14,387 bases of DNA from NCBI GenBank assembly GCA_040753915.1, contig JBFMDN010000100.1:1-14387 (forward strand), given 5' to 3'. The notes under the pieces were generated by a model, which was not told the origin of the DNA, made no database searches, and saw nothing but the letters and a program-made list of their open reading frames with translations. Of this stretch, positions 1-6,534 are shown in pieces (position 1 is the first letter of the stretch; the number at the start of each line of letters is the position of its first letter). The position numbers and the translations under genes are program-made. The stretch comes from JBFMDN01 sp040753915 (GTDB lineage Bacteria > Desulfobacterota > Desulfomonilia > Desulfomonilales > Desulfomonilaceae).

Positions 1-66
1 CCGAATATCCGGCGGCAACTCTAACAACTTTTCCGGATCGTACTCTATGAATCGGTGATCTTTCAT
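1..66 (-). CDS. 5' end of a probable transposase (22 codons visible)
   Basis: The reverse strand from position 66 opens with ATG and stays open for 22 codons to the window edge. The peptide begins MKDHRFIEYDPEK and continues LLELPPDIR. A basic or aromatic start, then Y-D/N-P, then L-PPD-R, resembles the N-termini of IS1182/DUF772-type transposases, which usually continue into a D-W-L-P stretch. Its ATG overlaps the stop of the ferredoxin gene (ATGA), but I read this as chance: the ferredoxin tail just upstream looks like it runs through the end of this element. No good Shine-Dalgarno sequence precedes the ATG. The alternative is a genuine fourth operon gene, such as a chaperone or membrane subunit. 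The call rests on one short motif, so it is tentative. Confidence 0.42.
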   Translation of the reverse strand, partial: MKDHRFIEYDPEKLLELPPDIR

Positions 67-548
67 GCCGCCCGCTCATATCGCACCGTCCGGAAAATGT
101 AAAGCGTTAAGCGACAGGCTCCTAGGAGAGTCTTCGAGTCACCCCAAAAGATGCACCCGGTTCCACACACGGTAGCGCACGCAGGGGCTTCATTGTTCTT
201 GAGTCGGTTAGTGCAGAGATCACATTTTACCGCAAGATCCCTGTCGTCGTCAAACTGCATGGCTCCGAAGGGACAGGCTTCGACGCATTCCCTGCATCCT
301 ATGCACCGGTCATTGTCCACGAGCACGATACCCTGCTCATTCCTCGTTATTGCCTCAACCGGGCAGGATTCCCCGCAGGGTGGCTCGGCACAATGGTGGC
401 AGTAGATGGGTATAAATGAAGGCGCTTGTTCGACGACCCGAACGAGTCTGGGACCTACTCCGAGACCATGCTCCTGCTTGCATGCCACTTCGCAGGCATG
501 GCACCCCATACAGTTTCTCTTATAGAACATCAACGAGATCTTCGCCAC
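63..548 (-). CDS. Four-[4Fe-4S] ferredoxin-like electron-transfer subunit (DmsB/PsrB type), C-terminus probably altered
   Basis: This is a 161-residue iron-sulfur protein that would shuttle electrons for the molybdopterin subunit encoded just upstream. Sixteen cysteines form four cluster sets: C13/16/19/23, C50/53/58/62, C82/85/88/92 and C109/112/124/128. This is the standard layout of DmsB/PsrB/PhsB-type subunits. I chose the GTG at 548 because AGGAGGG lies 6 nt before it and the protein then begins directly with the strand leading to the first cluster. A longer frame to 596 would run inside the preceding gene. There is no signal peptide. The stop of the Mo subunit is 11 nt upstream, so the two genes are co-transcribed. 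The last roughly 18 residues (after GDSKTLL) read like noise and lie over a presumed insertion-element end, so the native tail may be lost. All cluster ligands remain. Confidence 0.9.
   Translation of the reverse strand: MAKISLMFYKRNCMGCHACEVACKQEHGLGVGPRLVRVVEQAPSFIPIYCHHCAEPPCGESCPVEAITRNEQGIVLVDNDRCIGCRECVEACPFGAMQFDDDRDLAVKCDLCTNRLKNNEAPACATVCGTGCIFWGDSKTLLGACRLTLYIFRTVRYERAA
75..103 (-). promoter_or_regulatory. Possible sigma-70 promoter inside the element end
   Basis: On the minus strand TTTACA (103-98) and TATGAG (80-75) are separated by exactly 17 nt, matching the consensus hexamers at 5 of 6 and 4 of 6 positions. The predicted transcript start lies only a few bases before the ATG at 66, so the message would be nearly leaderless. 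This would suit a weakly expressed transposase. It is a match by eye only. Confidence 0.25.
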
Positions 549-559
549 GTTTGTCCCTC

Positions 560-2647
560 CTACCGGTCCCCACAGGGAGCTATATTGCACAAGCACACCC
601 GCAAATTCGTGGCAGCCATCACCGGGTCTACGGTTTCGTGCCTGTTGTCCGTTAAGATATTGATATTAGAGACATCCCAGCCATGGCCCTCGTCTTTGAT
701 TTCAGGGAACCACCATCCGTGCTCAGCAACAATGACACTCGGATATATGCCTGCGTTGAGCTTTGCCCGTTGCTTTACACGGCCCCTCGGTGACTCGATG
801 TACACCCATTGGCCGTCTTGGATCCGGTGTTTCGCCGCTGTTTCAGGGTGGATCTCCACTATCGGGTCAGGCCTGATCTCTCGGTTCCACGGGAGCATCC
901 GGTTTGCTGAATGAAAGAACGTCGGGGTTCGCAGGCCTGCATTCAGTATATAGGGGTACTTATCAAGAAGCTCAGGCGTTGAAACTGGACTCTCGGGCAG
1001 CTCTGAATATTTCGGCAACGGATCGTTCCCCCACTGTTCCAATATGGTGGAATACAGCTCCACCTTCCGAGTAGGCGTTGAAAACCCCTTCTTGCGGTAC
1101 TTGTAGTATTCCATTTCCCCTTGCAAGTACCCCTTCTCCTTGAACTGTTCCCAGGTAAGTCCTGAAGGTTCCAGGAGATAGTCCAGCGCGTCCTCCACCG
1201 TATCCCACCATTCCTGGCCCATCCGTTTGCCCAACTCCAGGAAGATCTTGTGATCCTGCCAGCATTCACCGATTTCCACGCATTTCTGCCGTGCCAGTGC
1301 GTAACCGTGCCGTTTCCAGTTGTCCGCGATATGGTTCTGTTCGAGCCAGGTGCCGCTGGGGAGAAAGATGTCTGCCAGGTCTGCCGTAGGTGTCATGAAG
1401 AAGTCGATGACCGCAAGGAACTCGAGCTTCTTCAGGGCCTCATACGCTTCCCTCGCATTGGCCCGTGTCATCACCGGATTGCTCCCGCAGAGGAGGCCCG
1501 CCTTGAGAGGATAGGGCTTTTCGGTGAGAATGGCATCCCACGCCGCCTTGGGACTGATGAGAGCAACCCGTGACGCGAGCTTGAACCGCTCGCCTCCGAG
1601 GCGTTTGGCAAGCTGCTCCTTGGGCAAGTCCTTGTGCCGTGAGAACTCCGCGACAGACCGAATCTTCGGAGGCACGTAGAAAACGTTTCCTCCGGGAGCG
1701 TCCAGATTGCCCGTAGCAGCCATGAGACCGACCACGGTGCGCGTGTAATCCGTGCAGTTCCAGTTCTGTTCGGTGGGCACACCCCACTGGATGGCAGCCG
1801 GCTTGGTTGTGGCATACATCCTTGCCGCCTTTTTTATGAGCTCCCGGTCAACCCAGGTGATCTCCTCCACTTTCGAGAGAGGATACTCATCTACCCGCTC
1901 CGTAAACTGGCTCCACCCATTTACATACTGGTCCACGAATTCTTTGTCGTACAAGTCCTCATGAATGATGACATTCAGAAATCCCATGGCCAAGGCGCAG
2001 TCGGTGCCAGGCCGAGGCCTCAGCCACAGGTCCGCTTTCCCCGCGAGAAATCCCTTTCTCGGGTCGATGACGATGAGCTTGGCCCCACGTCTGTACGCCC
2101 TCCAAAACGTGACCCCCTTGTGCTCGTCCGGGTTGGTCCATTGGGGATTGCAGGCCCACATTACGATGCACTTGGGATTCCCTTCCCAGTCGCTGACAGG
2201 TAGATTGCCACACGTGATGAGAGTGGCCCCGATCCGAGAGATGTAGCACATGTGCCCCGCGGTGAGCACGTTTGGTGTTCCCAGCAGGTTGGCAAAACGA
2301 TAGAGGTGACTCTCATAGTCCCTTCCCGTACCCTGCCCGATTACGATGGACTCCGCTCCGAAATCCCTGATAACTTCCTTGAACTTCTTCGCGATCGTGT
2401 CCAACGCCTCGTCCCAGGTGATTCGCTTCCATCCGTCGGCCGTCTTCTTCTGCGGATAGAGTATCCGATCCGGATGGTAAGCCATCTGAGTCACGGCAAG
2501 ACCTTTGGTGCAGAGCGTGCCGTAACTGATGGGAGAATCCGGGTCCCCTTCCACTTTGATGACCTTGCCGTCCTTCACGTGAGCTATGACGCCACACCCA
2601 CCGTGACAGTTTCGGCAGACAGTCCTGATCTTCTTCACTTCGCTCAT
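560..2647 (-). CDS. Molybdopterin (bis-MGD) oxidoreductase, DMSO reductase superfamily catalytic subunit
   Basis: A 695-residue Mo- or W-enzyme. Cys11, Cys14, Cys18 and Cys46 (CRNCHGGC, then GTLCTKG) form the N-terminal [4Fe-4S] site with the conserved Lys48. Cys134 in TAGHMCY sits where the metal-coordinating Cys lies in polysulfide/thiosulfate reductases and in acetylene hydratase. The cofactor-binding body follows, and the C-terminal dinucleotide-binding domain begins near residue 575 (YILNAGLRTPTFF). There is no twin-arginine signal, so it is cytoplasmic. AAGGAGGT 5 nt before the ATG fixes the start, and that ATG overlaps the stop of the 68-residue gene (ATGA). The length and the Cys134 neighbourhood recall acetylene hydratase (about 730 residues). 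The pairing with a CoA ligase and a 16-Cys ferredoxin recalls phenylacetyl-CoA:acceptor oxidoreductase, whose large subunit is bigger. The substrate cannot be read from sequence. Confidence 0.93.
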   Translation of the reverse strand: MSEVKKIRTVCRNCHGGCGVIAHVKDGKVIKVEGDPDSPISYGTLCTKGLAVTQMAYHPDRILYPQKKTADGWKRITWDEALDTIAKKFKEVIRDFGAESIVIGQGTGRDYESHLYRFANLLGTPNVLTAGHMCYISRIGATLITCGNLPVSDWEGNPKCIVMWACNPQWTNPDEHKGVTFWRAYRRGAKLIVIDPRKGFLAGKADLWLRPRPGTDCALAMGFLNVIIHEDLYDKEFVDQYVNGWSQFTERVDEYPLSKVEEITWVDRELIKKAARMYATTKPAAIQWGVPTEQNWNCTDYTRTVVGLMAATGNLDAPGGNVFYVPPKIRSVAEFSRHKDLPKEQLAKRLGGERFKLASRVALISPKAAWDAILTEKPYPLKAGLLCGSNPVMTRANAREAYEALKKLEFLAVIDFFMTPTADLADIFLPSGTWLEQNHIADNWKRHGYALARQKCVEIGECWQDHKIFLELGKRMGQEWWDTVEDALDYLLEPSGLTWEQFKEKGYLQGEMEYYKYRKKGFSTPTRKVELYSTILEQWGNDPLPKYSELPESPVSTPELLDKYPYILNAGLRTPTFFHSANRMLPWNREIRPDPIVEIHPETAAKHRIQDGQWVYIESPRGRVKQRAKLNAGIYPSVIVAEHGWWFPEIKDEGHGWDVSNINILTDNRHETVDPVMAATNLRVCLCNIAPCGDR

Positions 2648-2850
2648 TCCGGACCTCCTTGAGCGTCCTCATTCTCGACCATGTCCGAGATCCCGAACTT
2701 CAAGACATGGGTGAATCCGAGTATTGATCTGACGTTCCTTTCGATCACAGGCACGCCGTCCCCCAAGGTCTTGAGCTCGAGAGCCAGTTTTTCAATACCG
2801 TCGATCTTGTCCTTTATCTGCCTCAAAACCGACCAGTCTGCCGGCAGCAT
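2644..2850 (-). CDS. Small conserved-looking hypothetical protein, 68 aa, translationally coupled
   Basis: I do not recognise a named family. Reality is supported by context: its ATG shares a base with the ligase stop (TAATG), its TGA overlaps the ATG of the Mo subunit (ATGA), and AAGGGGGTG precedes the start at a proper distance. The protein begins MLPADWSVLRQIKDKIDGI, then EKLALELKTLG, and looks largely helical and amphipathic. The acidic tail (ENEDAQGGPE) suggests a soluble adaptor or small subunit. There is no cysteine, membrane segment or signal peptide. Lying between CoA ligase and catalytic subunit with translational coupling, it may be a stoichiometric partner or assembly factor of one of them; that is inference. 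Confidence 0.82.
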   Translation of the reverse strand: MLPADWSVLRQIKDKIDGIEKLALELKTLGDGVPVIERNVRSILGFTHVLKFGISDMVENEDAQGGPE

Positions 2851-4181
2851 TAATCGCCACCCCCTTGATCTCTCAGATCCCTGAACCGCTTGGCTTTCAG
2901 GGAGTACCTGGGCAATCCCCCGGGTGCAACCGGCTCCACGATGAATGTCAGGTTCGTCTTGATCTTCACCCGCAGAGCAAGTCTAGCCACCATATCTTTC
3001 ATGACCACTTCACCCATCTCCTCTTTGGGCTCCACTTTCAGGGTGATTCGATCCATGATTCCATCCCTGCTCACGACGATTTCGTATTCGGCTATTTCCG
3101 GGAATTCCGCCCTCACGACCTCTTCCACCGACACCGGCGTGAACAGGACGCCACGAATTTTCCGCAAGTCATCAGTTCTGCCCACAACCTCGTCGATCAT
3201 CATCGAGGTCCTCCCGCAAGTGCACCCAGGCCTCCCCTTCCTGACCAAATCTTTCGTATCGAACCGAACGAGCGGGAACGAGCGTCTCCCAAGAGGCGTG
3301 ACAACAGCCACTCCGATTTCTCCCTCCTCCACGTCTCTGCTCAACGTTTCCATGTCGAGGATCTCCACAAGGAAGAACGGCTCCATGATGTGCAGTCCAT
3401 TTCTTTGGCCGCACATTGCGGCCCATGCACACGGTTCGGTGCCGCCGATGTGATCGTACACCTCCGCGGCCCAAGTATCCTCGAGCTTGCGTCGCGTTGC
3501 TTGAGGCAAAGGCTCTCCCGCGCACAGCATTCTTTGAATCCCCATGTCCCTCGGATCGAGCCCCATCTTTTCTGCCTCTTCCGCCATATGGAGACCGTAC
3601 GTGGGCGTGTTGAGAAGCCCTGTTGCCTTCACCTCCAAGATCTTGTTAATTCTTCCTCTGGTATCCAGCGCGCCTCCGGGAACGACCATGCAACCGACCT
3701 TTTCCGCAGCATAATGCCCTTCCCAAAAGGCCACGTACACGTTGTACCCAAACGAAACGAAGACTCGATCTGTCTCCCTGAAGCCTGCCATCCAGAGAAT
3801 GTGGCACCATACCTCAACCCGCCATTGCCAACTCTCCACGGTCTCGGGCACGTACACGGGCTTTCCTGTCGTCCCGGAGGTCTGACGAAAGGTGGTGACC
3901 TCCTCGGGCGTCACACCGAGCATGTCACCGAACGGAAAAGGCTCCTTGTCGTCTTGCGCTTTTCTCAGCGCTGCCTTGTCGATGAGAGGGAGCCTTTTCA
4001 CATCCTCCATGGTCTTGATATCTCTCGGATCGATGTCAGCGTAACGATGTCGATAGAAGGGGGATTGGCTCTTCGCGTGGGCAAGGATCTGCCTGAAACG
4101 TTCAAGTTGAATTCCGACCATTCGTTCCCTGGGAAACGTTTCCAAATACGGGTTCCAGTAAGGCATATTACGGATTTCCAT
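2850..4181 (-). CDS. Phenylacetate-CoA ligase (PaaK) family adenylate-forming enzyme
   Basis: A 443-residue protein of the usual PaaK length (about 430-445). It would activate a carboxylic acid with ATP and CoA to an acyl-CoA plus AMP and PPi. Visible motifs are the ATP loop TSGTTGKPV (101-109), IGGTEP (245-250), RFDTKD (306-311), a CTCGRT pair (Cys320/322), VGRTDDLRKIRG (333-344) and a C-terminal SLKAKRFRD (427-435) supplying the catalytic Lys. It is cytoplasmic. It heads the operon: the next gene starts within its stop codon. The start at 4181 has only a weak upstream GGGGA, and an ATG five codons later is an alternative. The family assignment is firm, but phenylacetate itself is not proven, because PaaK homologues in strict anaerobes act on several aryl acids. 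Confidence 0.92.
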   Translation of the reverse strand: MEIRNMPYWNPYLETFPRERMVGIQLERFRQILAHAKSQSPFYRHRYADIDPRDIKTMEDVKRLPLIDKAALRKAQDDKEPFPFGDMLGVTPEEVTTFRQTSGTTGKPVYVPETVESWQWRVEVWCHILWMAGFRETDRVFVSFGYNVYVAFWEGHYAAEKVGCMVVPGGALDTRGRINKILEVKATGLLNTPTYGLHMAEEAEKMGLDPRDMGIQRMLCAGEPLPQATRRKLEDTWAAEVYDHIGGTEPCAWAAMCGQRNGLHIMEPFFLVEILDMETLSRDVEEGEIGVAVVTPLGRRSFPLVRFDTKDLVRKGRPGCTCGRTSMMIDEVVGRTDDLRKIRGVLFTPVSVEEVVRAEFPEIAEYEIVVSRDGIMDRITLKVEPKEEMGEVVMKDMVARLALRVKIKTNLTFIVEPVAPGGLPRYSLKAKRFRDLRDQGGGD

Positions 4182-4337
4182 TTTCTAGCTTGCTTGTCCC
4201 CTGCTGCGGGTCGCGGTGCGAGATGAATCCAGAGCGCTGAATGTCATGACGCACTTCGAGAGCCGTAGCACTGCAGACAGGCCCATGCTCGGACCAGACG
4301 TGTGCTCTTGGTCTGTTTCAGTCCGCAAGACAGACGA
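4182..4337. other. Spacer between regulator and CoA-ligase operon
   Basis: This 156-nt non-coding gap would carry the operon promoter if the operon is not read through from the regulator. A short inverted repeat, GACCA...TGGTC with a partly overlapping CAGAC...GTCTG, lies near 4291-4315. I see no convincing sigma-70 or sigma-54 promoter and no terminator with a U-tract. Confidence 0.3.
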
Positions 4338-5114
4338 TCAGCGGCTTCCGAATCGGATATCGAGCTCCTTCGCCACGTGTTTCAGAAGCGATGAGAGCTT
4401 TTGAATGTCTGTGTCCGATTCCGGTCGCTTCAACCCAACTGCCCAGATTGCGGCCTGCAGACCCTCTCTGTGAGAATTGATCGGGACCGCAACAGCAACG
4501 ATCCCGTCGAGATACTCTTCCACATCCAACGCCACTTCACCGCGGCGTATGCTCAAGATGTCTTCCTTGAACTTGCGTTTATCCACACACGTGTGGCTGG
4601 TAAATCTCTTGAGTCCGTTGGTGGCAAGAATTTCGTCAATCTCGGAATCCGGAAGGAGTGACAGCAATGCCTTCCCTCCCGCGCCGGCAACCAAAGGCAA
4701 GCGCATGCCGACTTCTGACGAGACCTTTATGTCGACAGCGGCATCCACTTTGTCTACGATAACGGCCCTTTGGCCTGCCCGTACGCCGAGAAATGCCGAG
4801 AAATCAGTCTCCCGAGAAATCTGTTGCAGGTACGGACGCACGGTCCGGATCAACTCAGCCTTGCGGCTGGCTGCTTTCCCCAGGACATAGAGGAATGTGC
4901 CGAACGCGAGCTTGCCGTTAGCCGCGAACTCGAGGACCTGGAGGTCGACGAGGGTGTGGACTATGTTGAAGACAGTGCTCTTGTTCAAATCGAGTTTCTT
5001 GCAGATCTCACTGATCCCCAGAGGCCGATCGGATGCAGAAAGGAGCTCGAGTATGGAGAAGCATTTATCGAGGGCGGGCACTCTTTTGAATTCGGACTTT
5101 GTTGGGGGCTGCAT
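4338..5114 (-). CDS. IclR-family transcriptional regulator
   Basis: A 258-residue protein with the standard two-domain IclR layout. A winged helix-turn-helix spans residues about 12-75 (ALDKCFSILELL, then GISEICKKLDLNKSTVFNIV). An effector-binding domain spans about 80-255, with the hallmark stretches AGAGGKALLSLLP (143-155) and EEYLDGIVAVAVPI (199-212). IclR proteins respond to small, often aromatic or carboxylic, ligands and frequently control an adjacent catabolic operon. It lies 156 nt upstream of the CoA-ligase operon on the same strand, so it is the natural candidate regulator. The ribosome site is weak (GAGA about 8 nt before ATG). A 12-bp palindrome just upstream may be an autoregulatory operator. 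Confidence 0.93.
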   Translation of the reverse strand: MQPPTKSEFKRVPALDKCFSILELLSASDRPLGISEICKKLDLNKSTVFNIVHTLVDLQVLEFAANGKLAFGTFLYVLGKAASRKAELIRTVRPYLQQISRETDFSAFLGVRAGQRAVIVDKVDAAVDIKVSSEVGMRLPLVAGAGGKALLSLLPDSEIDEILATNGLKRFTSHTCVDKRKFKEDILSIRRGEVALDVEEYLDGIVAVAVPINSHREGLQAAIWAVGLKRPESDTDIQKLSSLLKHVAKELDIRFGSR

Positions 5115-5122
5115 GGGGTTGT

Positions 5123-5134
5123 TCTCTATAGAGA
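5123..5134. promoter_or_regulatory. Perfect 12-bp palindrome TCTCTATAGAGA, possible IclR operator
   Basis: TCTCTATAGAGA is its own reverse complement and ends 8 nt before the IclR start codon, where a bound repressor would block its own expression. IclR dimers bind palindromic or pseudo-palindromic sites. I did not find a clear second copy before the CoA ligase. Confidence 0.3.
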
Positions 5135-5230
5135 TCTAAATGTCTCCATATTGAACAGCTCCCCTCCGGGAGTCAAGGAAAAAATCCACCAAAACATGAT
5201 TTTTCCGGAGCCAAAGAGCGCAAAGAAAAC

Positions 5231-5262
5231 GCCCCGTTATGTCTCTGTAGACCTAACAGGGC
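5231..5262 (-). terminator. Probable Rho-independent terminator, minus strand
   Basis: Two 13-nt arms (5231-5243 and 5250-5262) pair at 11 of 13 positions around a 6-nt loop. On the minus strand the hairpin is followed by GTTTTCTTTG. It lies between the NosL-like gene and the IclR gene, so it would end the transcript coming from the kinase-NosL pair and insulate the regulator. Confidence 0.55.
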
Positions 5263-5931
5263 GCCCGCACACCGCCAAATAGAATCATTCACTAGGACCG
5301 TTAACCGCACTCAGACCACCGTCTCCGAGCGGAGAGCAAGAATCGTGTGAATGCGGTCTAATACCAGGAAGCTATCCCAGACATGAAAAAACCGAGGCCC
5401 ACTCCACAGTTGTATGAGGAGGTTTCAAACCTGTCCTGTATTGAGACAGGCTCTGAACCTGCACTTCCCAAGTAGGAGTTGTGTACCAAATACGTAACCG
5501 TACTCACCCGGAACTCCCCTGATTGCCTGCGAGACACCGGCGTTACGAAGACGGCAGTAGGGCGGCCCGTGGCAGCCACCGACGGGTCCAGAGGTATTTG
5601 GAATTCTACTGGATTCCGGTGTCGGCCGGAACGCTGCAGACTTTCGTGGTCCGTTGTGCCTGCAAAATGACGGATGTTTATGAAATCGCGGACCAAGCCA
5701 CAGTTCACGCTTTTATTTGGGAATTGGGGATATTGTTAGGAAGTTAAGCGCAGCGGGTTCCCAGTAGCGTTGCATGCGAGCCCGGGCGTCACGATAGGCC
5801 AGAGTGCAGACAAAGAATCCCCCACCCTGTTAACGAGGGGACATCGAGCCTTTCCAAAGATACAGGTATTACAACTCCCCCGGAGTGAACGCTCAGCCCA
5901 GGCACCTGAAAAATCCCCCGAGAGGCAGCGT
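5263..5931. other. Long non-coding, hairpin-rich spacer
   Basis: About 670 nt with no believable gene; the open frames here lack ribosome sites and resemble no protein I know. It holds several short palindromes: AGGTTTCAAACCT (5420-5432) within a longer stem-loop at 5421-5459, and TTCCGG...CCGGAA (5614-5631). A 10-nt inverted repeat AGTGAACGCT/AGCGTTCACT (5884-5893, 5927-5936) spans the NosL stop. These look like scattered intergenic repeats rather than a functional RNA. Confidence 0.5.
5421..5459. repeat. Imperfect stem-loop with GGTTTcAAACC core
   Basis: CCTGTC (5430-5435) pairs with GACAGG (5445-5450), and the flanking GGTTT (5421-5425) pairs with GAACC (5455-5459) with one G-T pair. The left arm overlaps the 13-bp palindrome AGGTTTCAAACCT, which resembles the larger palindrome at 10183. 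No T-tract follows on either strand, so it is not a standard terminator. Confidence 0.4.
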
Positions 5932-6534
5932 TCACTGTGTCGTGCCTGATACACCACCCTCCTGCAGATCAGGAGTCTCTTGTCTTGCCTGGTTCTCTGC
6001 GACCACTGAATGAAGCTGTATGATCCACTTGCCGTCGTTCTGAGAGGCAAATTCTGACGCGTCTTTCTTGTTGCTGAAGGGTATCATCTCGTATCCCATT
6101 CGTCCTTTCACAGAGCTGCCAAGAACGAGTAAGGCTTTCTCAACCTCCATCATCTTTTTTGTCACGAAATCCGTAACATACTGGTGCTGCATATCTGCAA
6201 TGTCCACTCCGTACTTGAAGGGAATGGAATTGTAAACGAACAGACACCGTGCGCCGTCGAATCCTACAACCTTTCCATCCTTGAACACGGTTGCTGCTAT
6301 CCCCCCGAATGCGACGACGCGGCCCTTCCTGTATGTCACGGTAACACCTTCTCCATTGGGTCCGCCTACAACCATTCCGCACACAGGGCATTTTTGCTCG
6401 AGATCGACCTTGGTCCCGTCGGGAAGCTCGAGTTGTTCGGCAGCCATGGACGGCGAGGACATACCAGCAGCAAGCGTTGCTACGAGGACAGTGCACAGCA
6501 CAAAGGCAATCTCTCTTGGGAACGATTCCCTCAT
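5932..6534 (-). CDS. NosL-like exported copper-binding protein
   Basis: A 200-residue protein. NosL proteins bind Cu(I) and deliver it to nitrous oxide reductase; homologues also occur without that enzyme, presumably in copper handling. A Sec signal covers about residues 1-31 (hydrophobic FVLCTVLVATLAAG, cleavage near SMAA). There is no lipobox Cys, whereas classical NosL is a lipoprotein. The metal motif CPVCGM (49-54), FDGARCLFVYN (92-102), the RMGYEMIPF segment (145-153) and NDGKWIIQLH (166-175) match the family. The start at 6534 is chosen because AGGAGGAGGAGA directly precedes it; a longer frame to 6585 has no such site. Its ATG overlaps the kinase stop (ATGA), so the two are translated together. 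No nosZ is in the window. Confidence 0.85.
   Translation of the reverse strand: MRESFPREIAFVLCTVLVATLAAGMSSPSMAAEQLELPDGTKVDLEQKCPVCGMVVGGPNGEGVTVTYRKGRVVAFGGIAATVFKDGKVVGFDGARCLFVYNSIPFKYGVDIADMQHQYVTDFVTKKMMEVEKALLVLGSSVKGRMGYEMIPFSNKKDASEFASQNDGKWIIQLHSVVAENQARQETPDLQEGGVSGTTQ

Noticed and set aside
560..2647. Naming the Mo enzyme PadB or acetylene hydratase
   Set aside because: Length and metal-site neighbourhood point in different directions and the substrate cannot be read from sequence.
2865..4226. 453-codon plus-strand frame opposite the CoA ligase
   Set aside because: It is the antisense shadow of a gene with clear catalytic motifs; His/Arg/Pro-rich with no domain.
5358..5708. Minus-strand open frame of 116 codons in the long spacer
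   Set aside because: No ribosome site, start inside unrelated sequence, composition like translated repeats, and it spans several hairpins.
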